From Sphingobacteruim zhuxiongii (lineage in GTDB: Bacteria; Bacteroidota; Bacteroidia; Sphingobacteriales; Sphingobacteriaceae): a DNA stretch of 64,000 bases. The notes below the pieces were generated by a model. It was given only the letters and a program-made list of their open reading frames with translations, ran no database searches and was not told where the DNA came from. The stretch is taken from contig NZ_CP045652.1 of NCBI RefSeq assembly GCF_009557615.1, forward strand, positions 1,860,001 to 1,924,000, in the 5' to 3' direction. Made by a program: the position numbers and the translations under genes. Positions 56,301 to 64,000 of this stretch are shown piece by piece (the first letter of the stretch is position 1; each line of letters opens with the position of its first letter).

Positions 56301-56650
56301 GCTATGTAGAAAATGCATGGACCGGACCGGGTAGTACCAATGTTTATCCTCGTGCTTTAATAGGTTTGGGGCATAATACAAAGAATTCAACTCGCTTCTT
56401 AGAGGATGGTTCATTTATCCGCCTACGCGCTTTGACCTTCGGTTATAACTTCGATCGTGCGCTTGTCGAGCGGATCAAACTGAAAGGCCTGCGTGTATTT
56501 GCAACAGCAGACAACTTATTGTTATTCACCAAATACTCAGGATGGGATCCGGAGGTAAACAATAATTTGGATCCGAGATACTATGGGGTCGACTTATTTG
56601 GCGTACCTCAGCCTAAGACATTCAGCTTTGGTTTAAATGTTAATTTATAA
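53315..56650 (+). CDS. SusC/RagA-family TonB-linked outer-membrane receptor with STN domain
   Basis: A 1111-residue transporter. Signal peptide (ends LPARA-ES). STN signalling domain at about 33-110 (LDVRNEKLVDVFKQIKKQSNVSYLFDGKF). Carboxypeptidase-regulatory-like domain at about 122-195. TonB/plug motif ETVVVGYGVQKK, then SIRGTSSISAGNNPLYVVDGVPI and EILKDAASAAIYGSRASNGVVLITTK. A 22-strand type barrel ends FSFGLNVNL. It imports oligosaccharides delivered by the SusD partner and, through STN, signals to FecR. The stop is 4 bases before the SusD start. Confidence 0.96.
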   Translation: MKFLKIKKLNFLLFAGMGFLSFHLPARAESVQKISLDVRNEKLVDVFKQIKKQSNVSYLFDGKFSPQANAITLKANGMELKELLPLIFHNQPFDYSYDKGVIVVKEKKIAEKATAASARVQQFVSGFVVSETGEPLPGATVQAVDGSRSVQTDAKGYFNLPTTADPLSVRISFTGYETKTINLKQQEAPRIILNARQNVLDETVVVGYGVQKKALVTSAVGSLKIDDSNMRQVASPTRLLEGRIAGVNVSLGSGNLASGERISIRGTSSISAGNNPLYVVDGVPINTSDMSLFSFGENYSPLAAFNHADIESIEILKDAASAAIYGSRASNGVVLITTKSGKAGRNDVRLNITTGFSEFANPNKIKVSNSEQYISSYNAGADNYNNQYGLVVGQADYKVRISNPYEGLPDTDWLGLIVQKGYFQNYDASFSGGNTKTNYYFGLGLTDQAGVIKNNAIRKYNLNSKISHKFSDWLEIGANNMGNFIKNNQVPGANLGSTIIARAIEQRPFDRPFKPNGGYYVGGTDELTRHNPLQILNEQDAYVDNYRYLGTYYGQANFLDHFSFRTSFSADIGYTYDYTYYNDKHPYGTGVGRLVDYNRLIQNLVFDNVINYNNKFGDLTVSAMLGHSFQKQMSRSSMIDGRGFPTPSMQVISVASDIFDASGSIGEYALESYFGRGTFSYQDKYLMTATLRADGSSKFHRDNRWGYFPSISFGWNVSREEFMGENSNDLKIRASYGITGNQEGIGQYAYQALMSGGQNYGNISGISVSSFGNKDLRWEKANQYDAGFDVSFFKKRLNISFDAYYKKTFDLLYSMPIHATTGMTSIVSNIGTMENKGLELSINTNVPLGPVSWKSDFNIAHNRNKILSLLDDELPIAIGDNRALQVGKSIGAFYLFDSDGLYQYDGEVPQEQFDLGYRAGDVRWRDVDGNNIINDNDRLVIGDSNPKFTGGWNNSFSYKGFQLDVMFTFMYGTDVYAQWKSTGMANLGSNYAKDLSYVENAWTGPGSTNVYPRALIGLGHNTKNSTRFLEDGSFIRLRALTFGYNFDRALVERIKLKGLRVFATADNLLLFTKYSGWDPEVNNNLDPRYYGVDLFGVPQPKTFSFGLNVNL

Positions 56651-56654
56651 TCTT

Positions 56655-57935
56655 ATGAAACGCTTAAAACTTAACTATATCGCTCTTGCCGCAGCCCTTG
56701 TATTGGGGAGCTCTTGCGCAAATCAGCTCGACTTATATTCGCATTCGGCCATGTCGCCAGATGCTGTCACCGCGGGTGACTTACCTGCTCTCCGAATCGG
56801 TATGTACAATAATATGCAGAACGATCCAGGAGTACATAACTTTATTCTATTTGATCTGCTGGGCGGTGATTTGCAAACAAGCGCTAATACCTCGGCACTG
56901 AACTTAATAACCAGCACACTTTCGCCTTTGAATTCGGTGATCTCTAGAGGATGGAATGGCTACTACAGCTCATTATATCAAGTGAATAATGTTGTTGACA
57001 TCTGTAATAAGCAGGAGGCAAGCGCTATTCGAAATAAAACTTTAGGAGAAGCTTATTACTTCCGTGCTTTAAATTATTATAATCTGATCGCTCGTTGGGG
57101 AGATATACCGTTGTTGTATGAGAATACGCTCGATAAACCGACTAGAACTGCAAAAGCAGAGGTTTGGGATTTCATCGAGCAAAATTTGGAAGAGGCATCA
57201 AAGCTTTTGTCGACTGCTGATTCCTACTATTACGTTTCTGCAGATGCTGTTACAGCATTGCAAGCCCGTGTGTTCTTAACACAAGGAAAGAAAACGGAAG
57301 CTGCTCAAGCGGCAGAGAAATTAATCAACTCTGGAAAATATGCCTTGGATAGTTTCGAGAAAATTTTCCGTAAACAAGCAAATAATGAGGTGATCTTTGC
57401 CTTTGAAAACCTATCGGAAGAATCTTCGATTAATATTTCGGATTTGTTTTATTCTTACGCGCATCCGAATAAAGGACAAGGGAATTATCGTATTACGGAG
57501 AAGACCTTGAGCTTATTCGCTGGATCTGATAAACGCCGTGCGATGACCATCATCAATATTGCAGGAACCGAATGTGTTAATAAATATCCGAGTGGACAGA
57601 CTGGTCGTGATCCGGTGATTATCTCACGTATTGCTGAGATGTATTTAATCTCCGCAGAAGCGCAGGGATTACAGAACGGCTTGGCGCGATTAAATCAATT
57701 GCGTGCTTATCGCGGCGTAGCTGCTGTGAGCCCAGGATCGGAAACAGACTTCCTAGATGCTGTATTATTGGAGCGACAATTGGAGCTCTTGGGCGAGAAT
57801 TTTAGATATTACGACCTTGTTCGTACTGGAAAAGCAGTGAGTACCCTCGGTATCTTAAACTACCAAACCCTATTGCCAATCCCTGGAAGTGAATTGCAAA
57901 GAAATACGAATTTGACACCAAATCCAGGTTATTAA
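56655..57935 (+). CDS. SusD/RagB-family surface glycan-binding lipoprotein
   Basis: A 426-residue lipoprotein. The ATG at 56655 begins the signal MKRLKLNYIALAAALVLGSSC (Cys about 21); the earlier Met codons overlap susC. TPR-like helices typical of SusD are visible (TLGEAYYFRALNYYNLIARWGDIPLL; ADAVTALQARVFLTQGKKTEAAQAAEKLI). The C-terminal signature LLERQLELLGENFRYYDLVRTG is strong. It caps the SusC barrel and captures the glycan. At 426 residues it is on the short side for the family. Confidence 0.94.
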   Translation: MKRLKLNYIALAAALVLGSSCANQLDLYSHSAMSPDAVTAGDLPALRIGMYNNMQNDPGVHNFILFDLLGGDLQTSANTSALNLITSTLSPLNSVISRGWNGYYSSLYQVNNVVDICNKQEASAIRNKTLGEAYYFRALNYYNLIARWGDIPLLYENTLDKPTRTAKAEVWDFIEQNLEEASKLLSTADSYYYVSADAVTALQARVFLTQGKKTEAAQAAEKLINSGKYALDSFEKIFRKQANNEVIFAFENLSEESSINISDLFYSYAHPNKGQGNYRITEKTLSLFAGSDKRRAMTIINIAGTECVNKYPSGQTGRDPVIISRIAEMYLISAEAQGLQNGLARLNQLRAYRGVAAVSPGSETDFLDAVLLERQLELLGENFRYYDLVRTGKAVSTLGILNYQTLLPIPGSELQRNTNLTPNPGY

Positions 57936-57945
57936 TCATTAAATC

Positions 57946-58884
57946 ATGAATAAGTTAAAGACATTATATATAGCCCTTTTTATTGCGCCGCTATTGATTA
58001 GCGCTTGCAGTAATGAGGATGAATTTATCCGCGTCGAAGATCAATATAATTTGAATCCGCAGACCGAGATGGCCAAGAAATTAGTCAATGGAACCAATCT
58101 CTTTGTGCATATTAAAAAAGATACTTCCTATACTGTACAAGAAGGCTTAACGGCAACGGAGATTTCATATGTTTCGCATACAGGTTTAGCTAAGAAGGTT
58201 TTTACCTTCGAGGTGGACCTCACTAAGCCTAATCTTTCCATTGAGGTTTCTACACCTAACAATTCGCCGCAATTTGGGATGCAGCAAATGACTAAACAAG
58301 CTACGTTCGAAGATGCGGAAGGTCATAAAGTATGGGCGGGCGTGAATGCCGACTTTTTTAATACCTCGAATGGAACGCCTCAAGGTATTGTTTATAAAGA
58401 AGGCTTGGCTATCAAAACAAGCGTAACAGACGCTGTGAATACCTTCTTTGCGATTCTAAAGAACGGAAAAGCCTTCGTTGGTGATCAAGAAGACTATGAA
58501 ACCGTGAAGTCATCGATTCAGGAGGCCGTAGGTGGTCGTGTAACTCTTGTGTCCAATGGGATTTTAGTGACGCAAACCTCTCCAACATTAGAGCCAAGAA
58601 CAGCAATTGGCGTTTCGCAAGATGGTACGAAGGTTTATATCTTGGTGGTGGATGGACGTCGTTTCCATTATTCTAATGGCATGAGCTACGAAGAGCTTGG
58701 ACAATGTTTGAAGGCGATGGGTTCCTATGATGCGATCAACTTAGATGGTGGTGGCTCGAGTACATTCTTTATTCGTAATCAACCTGATTTCGCTGCCAAC
58801 CGATTTGAGATTCGGAATTGGCCGACAGACAATGGTGGGATGGAACGCGCAGTTGGCAATGGTATTTTAATCATTAAGAAGTAA
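57946..58884 (+). CDS. Phosphodiester glycosidase (NAGPA/DUF2233 family) lipoprotein
   Basis: A 312-residue lipoprotein (signal ends LLISACSNE). The DUF2233/NAGPA domain spans about 90-310. Conserved parts are WAGVNADFFNTSNGTPQGIVYKEG, PRTAIGVSQDGTKVYILVVDGR and the motif YDAINLDGGGSSTFF, ending in AVGNGILII. The human relative removes GlcNAc from GlcNAc-1-phospho-mannose, and bacterial members are phosphodiester glycosidases. Between SusD and the BACON protein it gives the best clue to the locus substrate: a glycan with sugar-1-phosphodiester links, such as wall teichoic-type or phosphoglycan material. This last step is inference. Confidence 0.92.
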   Translation: MNKLKTLYIALFIAPLLISACSNEDEFIRVEDQYNLNPQTEMAKKLVNGTNLFVHIKKDTSYTVQEGLTATEISYVSHTGLAKKVFTFEVDLTKPNLSIEVSTPNNSPQFGMQQMTKQATFEDAEGHKVWAGVNADFFNTSNGTPQGIVYKEGLAIKTSVTDAVNTFFAILKNGKAFVGDQEDYETVKSSIQEAVGGRVTLVSNGILVTQTSPTLEPRTAIGVSQDGTKVYILVVDGRRFHYSNGMSYEELGQCLKAMGSYDAINLDGGGSSTFFIRNQPDFAANRFEIRNWPTDNGGMERAVGNGILIIKK

Positions 58885-58889
58885 TAGAA

Positions 58890-60644
58890 ATGAAATTATA
58901 TAGAATTAAGCAAGTGCTTGTATTGCTCATCTTAGCGGCATTTGCTTCTTGTCAAAAGATAGATATCAAGAGCTTCGATGCACAGGCAGGAGAGATTGCC
59001 TTTGATAAAAGTTCCCTTGATGCAGGCAATCAATTAGATACTTTAGAAATCGCACTGCAGAGTAATCTGCCATATCGTTTAAAAACGGCTAGCAACTGGA
59101 TTACCTTTGTGAAAGCGAATGGTTTAGCGTCCGATAAAGTACAAATTATTGTGGCTAGAAACCGTGAATTGGTTGATCGTACGGGCATAGTCGAAGCGTA
59201 TATAACCGATCAAGTGAAAACTAGTTTGACGATTGTTCAAAAGGCTGGAGAAGTTTCTTCAGAGACCAAACATCTTTACGTGAAAGCAACTGCGACGGCA
59301 TCTACCGATGGCTTATCGTGGGAAAAGGCAACTTCGTTAGATCAGGCATTGAAAGATGCGGAAAACGGCGATGTGATTCACGTTGCAGCGGGTGTCTATC
59401 GGCCGACAGTGACCTTAACTGGAGGCTCGCAAGCGGGCGATATCACCTTCGAAATTGCACAAAATATCAAGCTGATTGGAGGCTATCCATCACAAGCAAG
59501 TACAGGCGCGACTGCCGATCCGATAAATAACAAGACCGAATTAAATGGTGACGATAAGGCCATCCACGTCTTAACCATTCTGGCACCTAAAACCCCTGGT
59601 CAAAAAGTGGAGATCGATGGATTTACGTTAACCAAAGGAAAAGCAGGTGGTACTGGTACTGTTCCTTCAAATGGTTTGAATATTAGTCGTCAACATGGTG
59701 CGGGATTATTAATAGCAGGATCAGTAGTTGAATTGAAGAATATGCGTATTACGGATAATAGTTCTGCGAATCATAATCCGGGAGTGTATTTGACTGCAGC
59801 AGCGGATGTGATCATTAGAAATTCGACTATTAGCAATAACTATTGTACCATTGCAAGCTCTAATGGTGGTGGTATTTGGAATGATGGCTCGAGATTACAA
59901 TTAATAGATTCCGAGATTGTCGGTAACCGAATTGGTGGGGTAGGCGCTGGACTATACAGTCTGAACACGAGCGTTGAAAGTGTAAATATTCTTTACAATG
60001 TAACGATTGCGAACAATGTGGCAGGTATGTTTGGTGCGAATAGCGTTGGCGGTGGAATCTACGCGCGTGAGAAATCGCAGTTTTATCTGATCAACAGTAC
60101 GATCCACAGTAATCGCGCTGGTGGTAATGGATTTGGTGGAGGAATTGCCATGTATGGCGCTAGCCAAATGAATTTGATTAACTCGACGGTAACGGCGAAT
60201 CAAGGAGGAATGAATAATGCGGGTTCTGGAGGTTCAGCTATTCAAAATGCGTCAGCAGCAAACAATAGCTTATTTATCTATAACTCGATCATTGCTGGAA
60301 ATGTCAGTACGGGAAGTCCCGAGCTTGGCGGGAATGCATTTGCATCTTACAGCATCAAGTCGAGCACCTTAGGAACGCAGGTGTACGACTACGACGGAAA
60401 ACTAGGAACGAAGACCTTCGATCCTCAGGCTTCTTTCGGCACCGTTGGCAATCACGGTGCTTATGGCGAAACTGTTCCTTTAAAAGGAGCTTCGGCAGCG
60501 ACTACCGATGGGATGACCACACTGCAGTTACAGATATTAGGTGTCAATTTAAGCGCTATCAATGCAGATTATTTATTGATCGATCAAAAGAACGTTTCAA
60601 GAAATGGAAAAGCAATTATGGGAGCTGACATCAGCGTGAAGTAA
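58890..60644 (+). CDS. BACON-domain and right-handed beta-helix surface lipoprotein
   Basis: A 584-residue lipoprotein (signal MKLYRIKQVLVLLILAAFASC). A BACON-type beta domain at about 35-118 (IALQSNLPYRLKTASNWITF...KTSLTIVQKAG) is followed by a parallel beta-helix at about 130-500 (DQALKDAENGDVIHVAAGVYRPT; repeated short N-rich turns such as NSTIHSNRAGGNGFGGG). The end resembles choice-of-anchor Q proteins (NNSLFIYNSIIAGN; FGTVGNHGAYGETVPLKG). Such helices are often polysaccharide lyases or glycan binders; no catalytic residues can be picked by eye. It starts 5 bases after the glycosidase gene and ends the operon. Confidence 0.87.
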   Translation: MKLYRIKQVLVLLILAAFASCQKIDIKSFDAQAGEIAFDKSSLDAGNQLDTLEIALQSNLPYRLKTASNWITFVKANGLASDKVQIIVARNRELVDRTGIVEAYITDQVKTSLTIVQKAGEVSSETKHLYVKATATASTDGLSWEKATSLDQALKDAENGDVIHVAAGVYRPTVTLTGGSQAGDITFEIAQNIKLIGGYPSQASTGATADPINNKTELNGDDKAIHVLTILAPKTPGQKVEIDGFTLTKGKAGGTGTVPSNGLNISRQHGAGLLIAGSVVELKNMRITDNSSANHNPGVYLTAAADVIIRNSTISNNYCTIASSNGGGIWNDGSRLQLIDSEIVGNRIGGVGAGLYSLNTSVESVNILYNVTIANNVAGMFGANSVGGGIYAREKSQFYLINSTIHSNRAGGNGFGGGIAMYGASQMNLINSTVTANQGGMNNAGSGGSAIQNASAANNSLFIYNSIIAGNVSTGSPELGGNAFASYSIKSSTLGTQVYDYDGKLGTKTFDPQASFGTVGNHGAYGETVPLKGASAATTDGMTTLQLQILGVNLSAINADYLLIDQKNVSRNGKAIMGADISVK

Positions 60645-60664
60645 AACTAAGCTTATCTTATATA

Positions 60665-60699
60665 AAAATAGAGGTGTCTTAAAAAGGACACCTCTATTT
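60665..60699 (+). terminator. Terminator ending the SUS-like operon
   Basis: AAATAGAGGTGTC and GACACCTCTATTT form a long stem around 60665-60699, with A/T flanks allowing both directions. Confidence 0.88.
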
Positions 60700-60756
60700 T
60701 TATTATTGGAACCAAGAAGCCAATACTCGGCACTTGAAGAATAATATTCTAAAATA

Positions 60757-61473
60757 CTACTCAGCAGTCGTTGTTCCTGGTAATTGTGTTTCTACATTTA
60801 TTTTACTTGCGCCAGCACGTTGAATCATCACCGCCTTTCCAAGTTCTTGTAATCCTTTACTCTCATAGATTTTCATCGCTGTCGATACATCGATAGCTTG
60901 TCTTGTTTGCTCGTCTAGGTCGAATGCTAAGGTGATAAAATTTAACTTCACACCTAGTTTCTCAAGCTCCCGGTTGCTCTCTTCTAGAAGATGATTCTCA
61001 ATATCCGATTGATCTAATTCAACGATATCCTCATCAACGAAGATACGCTTTGCTACATCTTTAATACGCTTATCGATCACCATATTTTCAGCCATTTCAA
61101 AGGATTTCCCTAATGCATCCTCATTATCGGCATCCACATTTGCTTTACCCAAGAACTTCGCTTGTTTGATAAATGATAAAGCATCAGTAATAGAATAATC
61201 GTAATCGATATGGATATTTGCTCTCACTTTATCCTTCAAATTAGAGATAAAGCGTGCTTCGCCTTGCATTGGAAAGTTAGGAATAACAACCTTCATATAG
61301 CACATGTTTAATCCGGCTTTCGGAACTGCATCTCCGGCTTCGATTTTTTTCCATGTCATCCCGCAATCGCTAGAGACAACAACCTGTTGATTTGATTTGG
61401 CGTAATTACAAGACTGCGCAACCAATGCTGCGCCAGCAAGTGTTAAAATCAATAATGATTTATTAATAGTCAT
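60757..61473 (-). CDS. SPFH/band-7-like lipoprotein
   Basis: A 238-residue lipoprotein. The ATG at 61473 opens MTINKSLLILTLAGAALVAQSCNYA (lipobox Cys about 22); the longer frame to 61557 has no signal. The body resembles the prohibitin-homology fold: EARFISNLKDKVRANIHIDYDYSITDALSFIKQAKFLG, DKRIKDVAKRIFVDEDIVELDQSDIENHLLEESNRELEKLGVKLNFITLAFD. It ends in a helix and a Thr-rich tail (QLPGTTTAE). SPFH proteins usually form membrane-bound ring scaffolds. An acyl anchor instead of an N-terminal transmembrane helix would place this one on the envelope side. Confidence 0.72.
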   Translation of the reverse strand: MTINKSLLILTLAGAALVAQSCNYAKSNQQVVVSSDCGMTWKKIEAGDAVPKAGLNMCYMKVVIPNFPMQGEARFISNLKDKVRANIHIDYDYSITDALSFIKQAKFLGKANVDADNEDALGKSFEMAENMVIDKRIKDVAKRIFVDEDIVELDQSDIENHLLEESNRELEKLGVKLNFITLAFDLDEQTRQAIDVSTAMKIYESKGLQELGKAVMIQRAGASKINVETQLPGTTTAE

Positions 61474-61712
61474 GGTTAGTTTTTTATTAAATAGATTTGA
61501 TTTAGGGTCTCTATGTCGACATAATCGCGAAATAAAGACCGGCGCGAAAATAATCATTCAAAGGCATATTTAGGTGTATAGAAAAGAAATATTTAGTTGT
61601 ATAGGAGAAAAGGGGCTTGCTAATAGCTCGTTGGGAAGCGTAGGTTAGTCGGGAGGTTTATTGCAGTTTGTAAACTAGACTGATCGGTATATTAGAAGGA
61701 GCTATAAATAAA

Positions 61713-61735
61713 AAGAGAACCGTTTTGGTTCTCTT
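61713..61735 (-). terminator. Terminator after the helicase gene
   Basis: AAGAGAACC (61713-61721) and GGTTCTCTT (61727-61735), with an A-rich run to the left giving T's on the minus strand. Confidence 0.87.
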
Positions 61736-61749
61736 CTCAAGCGTAATGC

Positions 61750-63024
61750 TTATCTCTTTTTATTCTTCATGGTCATCTTGGCTTTTGTTCCGCCACCATA
61801 ATTATATGTTTTGCTATTGCTTTCTTTTTTCTTGTGGAATGCACCGCCTTGGGTTTCATCGATAACATTCTTCTCCTTCGGAGTATCGGCTGCTGTGTAG
61901 ATCAACAGATCCTCAGGTAAAGGCTCTACAGGAATTTTTTTCCCTAATGCCTGTTCTATTCGTTTGATCTCTGGAAGCTCCAAATCTGTTGCAAAGCTAA
62001 TCGCAATAGCGTCGTCGTCATTCGACTTCAACACATGCTTCACAAATAATTCTTTCTCTTCTGGAATTTCAAAGTGGAAGATAAATGGAATACCTGCCAC
62101 ATCAATATCTGAAGTTTGTTCATAGGAAACAATCAGAATTCTACACTCTGGATGTTGTTTGAAAATACTTGTTTCTTGGATATTGTAATCCTGCGGATTT
62201 GTACCTTCATAGATAGCGGCTACGCCTTTTTTAACGTATAGCCTTTCTAATATCTTACGTGCAGTATGTGTGGTATTGACAAATACGACAACTTTATCGA
62301 ACACTTCCTCATCGCGCATAAGATCATTTAATAAGTTGACCTTTGTCGTGAAGTTCGGTACCTGATAGAGTAGTAAATCGTAGGTTTCATGCGCTTGTTC
62401 TGCAAGTTCCTCTACTTCGATCTTAGTCGCAAACGGCATGAATATATCAATCATGGCATGCAGTTTCTCATGTTCCACTGTACTAAATGCTAAATATTGC
62501 ACTTTGCCACAGCTTTGTGCTAACTCGCGAACGGTGTTCGACATGCCTTGTTTCACGATATCTTCCGCATCATCAATAATGAACGTTTGTATACGGTTTA
62601 AATTTAAACCTAATTTTAGGTAAACGGCTCTTGCACGATTCGGCGTAGCAACAACAATATCAACCCCGCGAACTAAGTCTTCGATCTCTTCCTCCATACT
62701 TCCAGAAGCCTTTAGACCCATAATTGCTAGGTTCTTATTCTTACTGATAGTATAGAAAGCTTCTACAATCTCTTCAATACGTTCTTCATTCGGTGCCAAC
62801 ACTAATATTTTTGGAGCTTCGTCTTCGGAATATTTAAGACGCATTAAGGCCCCAAGGATATAGGTCGTTGTTTTACCAGCACCTTCAGGAGCGATACCGA
62901 TTAAACTATGTCCGCCGACAATTCTTGATAATGTTTTTACTTGAAATTCTTTGGCTGTAAAATAACCAAGTTCATTCATATTGGAATGCAAACGCTTGCT
63001 AAGTTTCAGTTTTTCTAATGACAC
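61750..63024 (-). CDS. Divergent DEAD/DEAH-box helicase-like protein
   Basis: A 424-residue RecA-fold pair. Seen are a Q-motif-like start (LGYFTAKEFQVKTLSRIVGG), Walker A APEGAGKTT (Lys51), ATPNRA (motif Ib) and motif II written IIDDAED (about 150-155) instead of DEAD. The C-terminal lobe has DKVVVFVNTTHTARKIL and ILIVSYEQTSDIDVAGI but no HRxGRxGR motif VI where it should follow FHFEIP. It ends in a Lys/Gly-rich basic tail (HKKKESNSKTYNYGGGTKAK). Family length and tail suggest an RNA helicase or RNA-binding relative. ATPase turnover may be weak given the missing motif VI arginines. Confidence 0.85.
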   Translation of the reverse strand: MSLEKLKLSKRLHSNMNELGYFTAKEFQVKTLSRIVGGHSLIGIAPEGAGKTTTYILGALMRLKYSEDEAPKILVLAPNEERIEEIVEAFYTISKNKNLAIMGLKASGSMEEEIEDLVRGVDIVVATPNRARAVYLKLGLNLNRIQTFIIDDAEDIVKQGMSNTVRELAQSCGKVQYLAFSTVEHEKLHAMIDIFMPFATKIEVEELAEQAHETYDLLLYQVPNFTTKVNLLNDLMRDEEVFDKVVVFVNTTHTARKILERLYVKKGVAAIYEGTNPQDYNIQETSIFKQHPECRILIVSYEQTSDIDVAGIPFIFHFEIPEEKELFVKHVLKSNDDDAIAISFATDLELPEIKRIEQALGKKIPVEPLPEDLLIYTAADTPKEKNVIDETQGGAFHKKKESNSKTYNYGGGTKAKMTMKNKKR

Positions 63025-63522
63025 AGTTCAATTTTTGATGTGAATAGGAAGCACAAAGTTAAACAAAAAATCCAAGGGTAGGGTAGTTAGGCCGTATCGA
63101 ATTATTTCGTAAACTATAAAGAAATGTTTTTTTATCTCAGACTGTAAATTAATTCCTATTATGGTATATATCTGTTCACCATGTTGAAATGGCGCTGCAT
63201 ATTTGGTTTCAGAGACGATGCAGTCTATTCACCGCACAAAACGAAGAGGGCTGTTTTTTAAGGATATAGTTGGTTTTTGTATGTCTTAGCTAGCCAATAT
63301 TTTCTAAAATTTTATTTGTAAGAAGCGCAGAATAATGATATCTTCATCCAAAGTAACCAAATCTCCTTATAAAACTAAATTATACCAAGATGAGAAAAAT
63401 CCCGTAAATGTTTTTTTTTAGTGTTGTACCGTGTACGTACACAATAAGTATAAGAACGAATAAACCAACTTAAAACAGGGCTGAAATTTCTACCTATGAA
63501 GCCTAAAACCAATGAAAAATTA
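63025..63522. promoter_or_regulatory. Long divergent leader between helicase and second SusC gene
   Basis: About 500 bases without a gene. A 12-bp perfect palindrome GTGTACGTACAC lies at 63431-63442, within TTGTACCGTGTACGTACACA, about 80 bases before the SusC start. A regulatory role is likely but unproven. No sigma/FecR pair precedes this SusC. Confidence 0.5.
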
Positions 63523-64000
63523 TGAAATCGAGTAAATCATTTTTATCGAAATTTCTAATGTCTTTCTTCTTGCCTATACTTTTTCCAATGCTAATATTTG
63601 GACAAAGTGATCGAACGATTAACGGTGTAATCATCGACGAGGCGACAAAGAAACCACTTGTGGGTGCATTAGTAAAAGTAAGATCAACCAACAAGAGTAG
63701 CAGTACTGCTGAGCTAGGAAAGTTCCAAATCAGCGTAAAGACAGGCGACGTAATAGATGTTAGTTATGTAGGCTATGTCCGCAAGTCTTATACCATCACC
63801 GCGAATAATCAATATAACATTATGTTGAGTCCTGTGGAGCAACAAGTTGAAGAAGTTGTGGTAATGGGCTATGGACAGCAAATTAGTAAGCAAGATTTAA
63901 CAGGGGCGGTATCGCAAGTGAAGATGAAAGACTTGGAGAAGGCACCTGTTCCTAATATTGACCAGGCCTTGCAGGGACGTGTCGCAGGGGTTCAAGTCTC
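63523..64000 (+). CDS. SusC/RagA-family TonB-linked receptor, partial at right edge
   Basis: The first 159 residues of a second SusC. It has a signal peptide (ends MLIFG-QSD). A carboxypeptidase-regulatory-like domain at about 31-105 (RTINGVIIDEATKKPLVGALVKV) replaces the STN domain seen in the first copy. Next come the TonB-region motif EEVVVMGYGQQ, TGAVSQVKMKDLEKAPV and DQALQGRVAGVQVS, the family's plug entry. The lack of an STN domain means it does not signal through FecR. The SusD partner is expected just past the window. Confidence 0.93.

Noticed and set aside
63503-63694. 63-codon minus-strand frame at the right end
   Set aside because: It is antisense to the start of the second SusC gene, whose signal peptide and motifs are clear.
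1-64000. tRNA, rRNA or known riboswitch genes
   Set aside because: No cloverleaf, rRNA core or familiar riboswitch core was recognised by eye; a covariance-model scan would decide.

Overview
The window looks like chromosome of an aerobic Bacteroidota, most likely family Sphingobacteriaceae (Sphingobacterium or Pedobacter type). The reasons are low GC, SusC/SusD outer-membrane pairs with an ECF sigma/FecR switch, secreted TPR proteins behind gyrA, DUF4876 and DUF6850 next to a TonB receptor, and promoters of the TTTG / TAnnTTTG type with few Shine-Dalgarno sites. No rRNA, tRNA or CRISPR array was seen.

Layout. 1-1047 holds a TIR-domain gene broken by an in-frame stop and running off the left edge. 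1.2-5.1 kb is a large multidomain secreted GH31 glycosidase. 5.2-13.7 kb is mixed housekeeping: an outer-membrane barrel, FAD oxidoreductase, YceI, a LacI regulator, an ECF sigma operon, DUF2200, FemAB, YwbE, a nuclease lipoprotein and a GNAT. 14.2-20.6 kb is a TonB receptor / DUF4876 / DUF6850 / small secreted protein operon behind a promoter with a perfect operator-like palindrome. 20.7-25.2 kb carries a gingipain-like HEAT-repeat protein, a lone HTH protein and an ABC-F ATPase. 26.3-29.8 kb is the methylcitrate operon prpB-prpC-prpD. 30.1-33.6 kb is an RluA / Crp / pentapeptide / L,D-transpeptidase operon. 33.7-36.2 kb has aldo/keto reductase, Dps and a ZIP transporter. 36.3-41.1 kb is gyrA followed by two TPR proteins. 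41.5-46.1 kb is serC-serA and lysC-lysA. 46.97-48.35 kb is mnmE.

Just after mnmE lies a small decayed island: a 15-bp perfect palindrome, a tyrosine-integrase relic with several lesions, and an IS3-family element cutting its end. After a cold-shock gene with a long leader, 51.5-60.6 kb is a complete SUS-like locus (ECF sigma, FecR, SusC with STN domain, SusD, a phosphodiester glycosidase and a BACON/beta-helix surface protein). This predicts import and trimming of a glycan with phosphodiester-linked sugars. The window closes with an SPFH-like lipoprotein, a divergent DEAD-type helicase and the start of a second SusC gene.

The most unusual non-coding signal is a family of 7-bp periodic arrays (TTAGAYA) at the edges of several intergenic gaps. 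In every clear case the unit reads outward from the neighbouring gene into the gap, whatever the gene direction. Gaps with arrays at both ends are therefore bounded by heptad inverted repeats.
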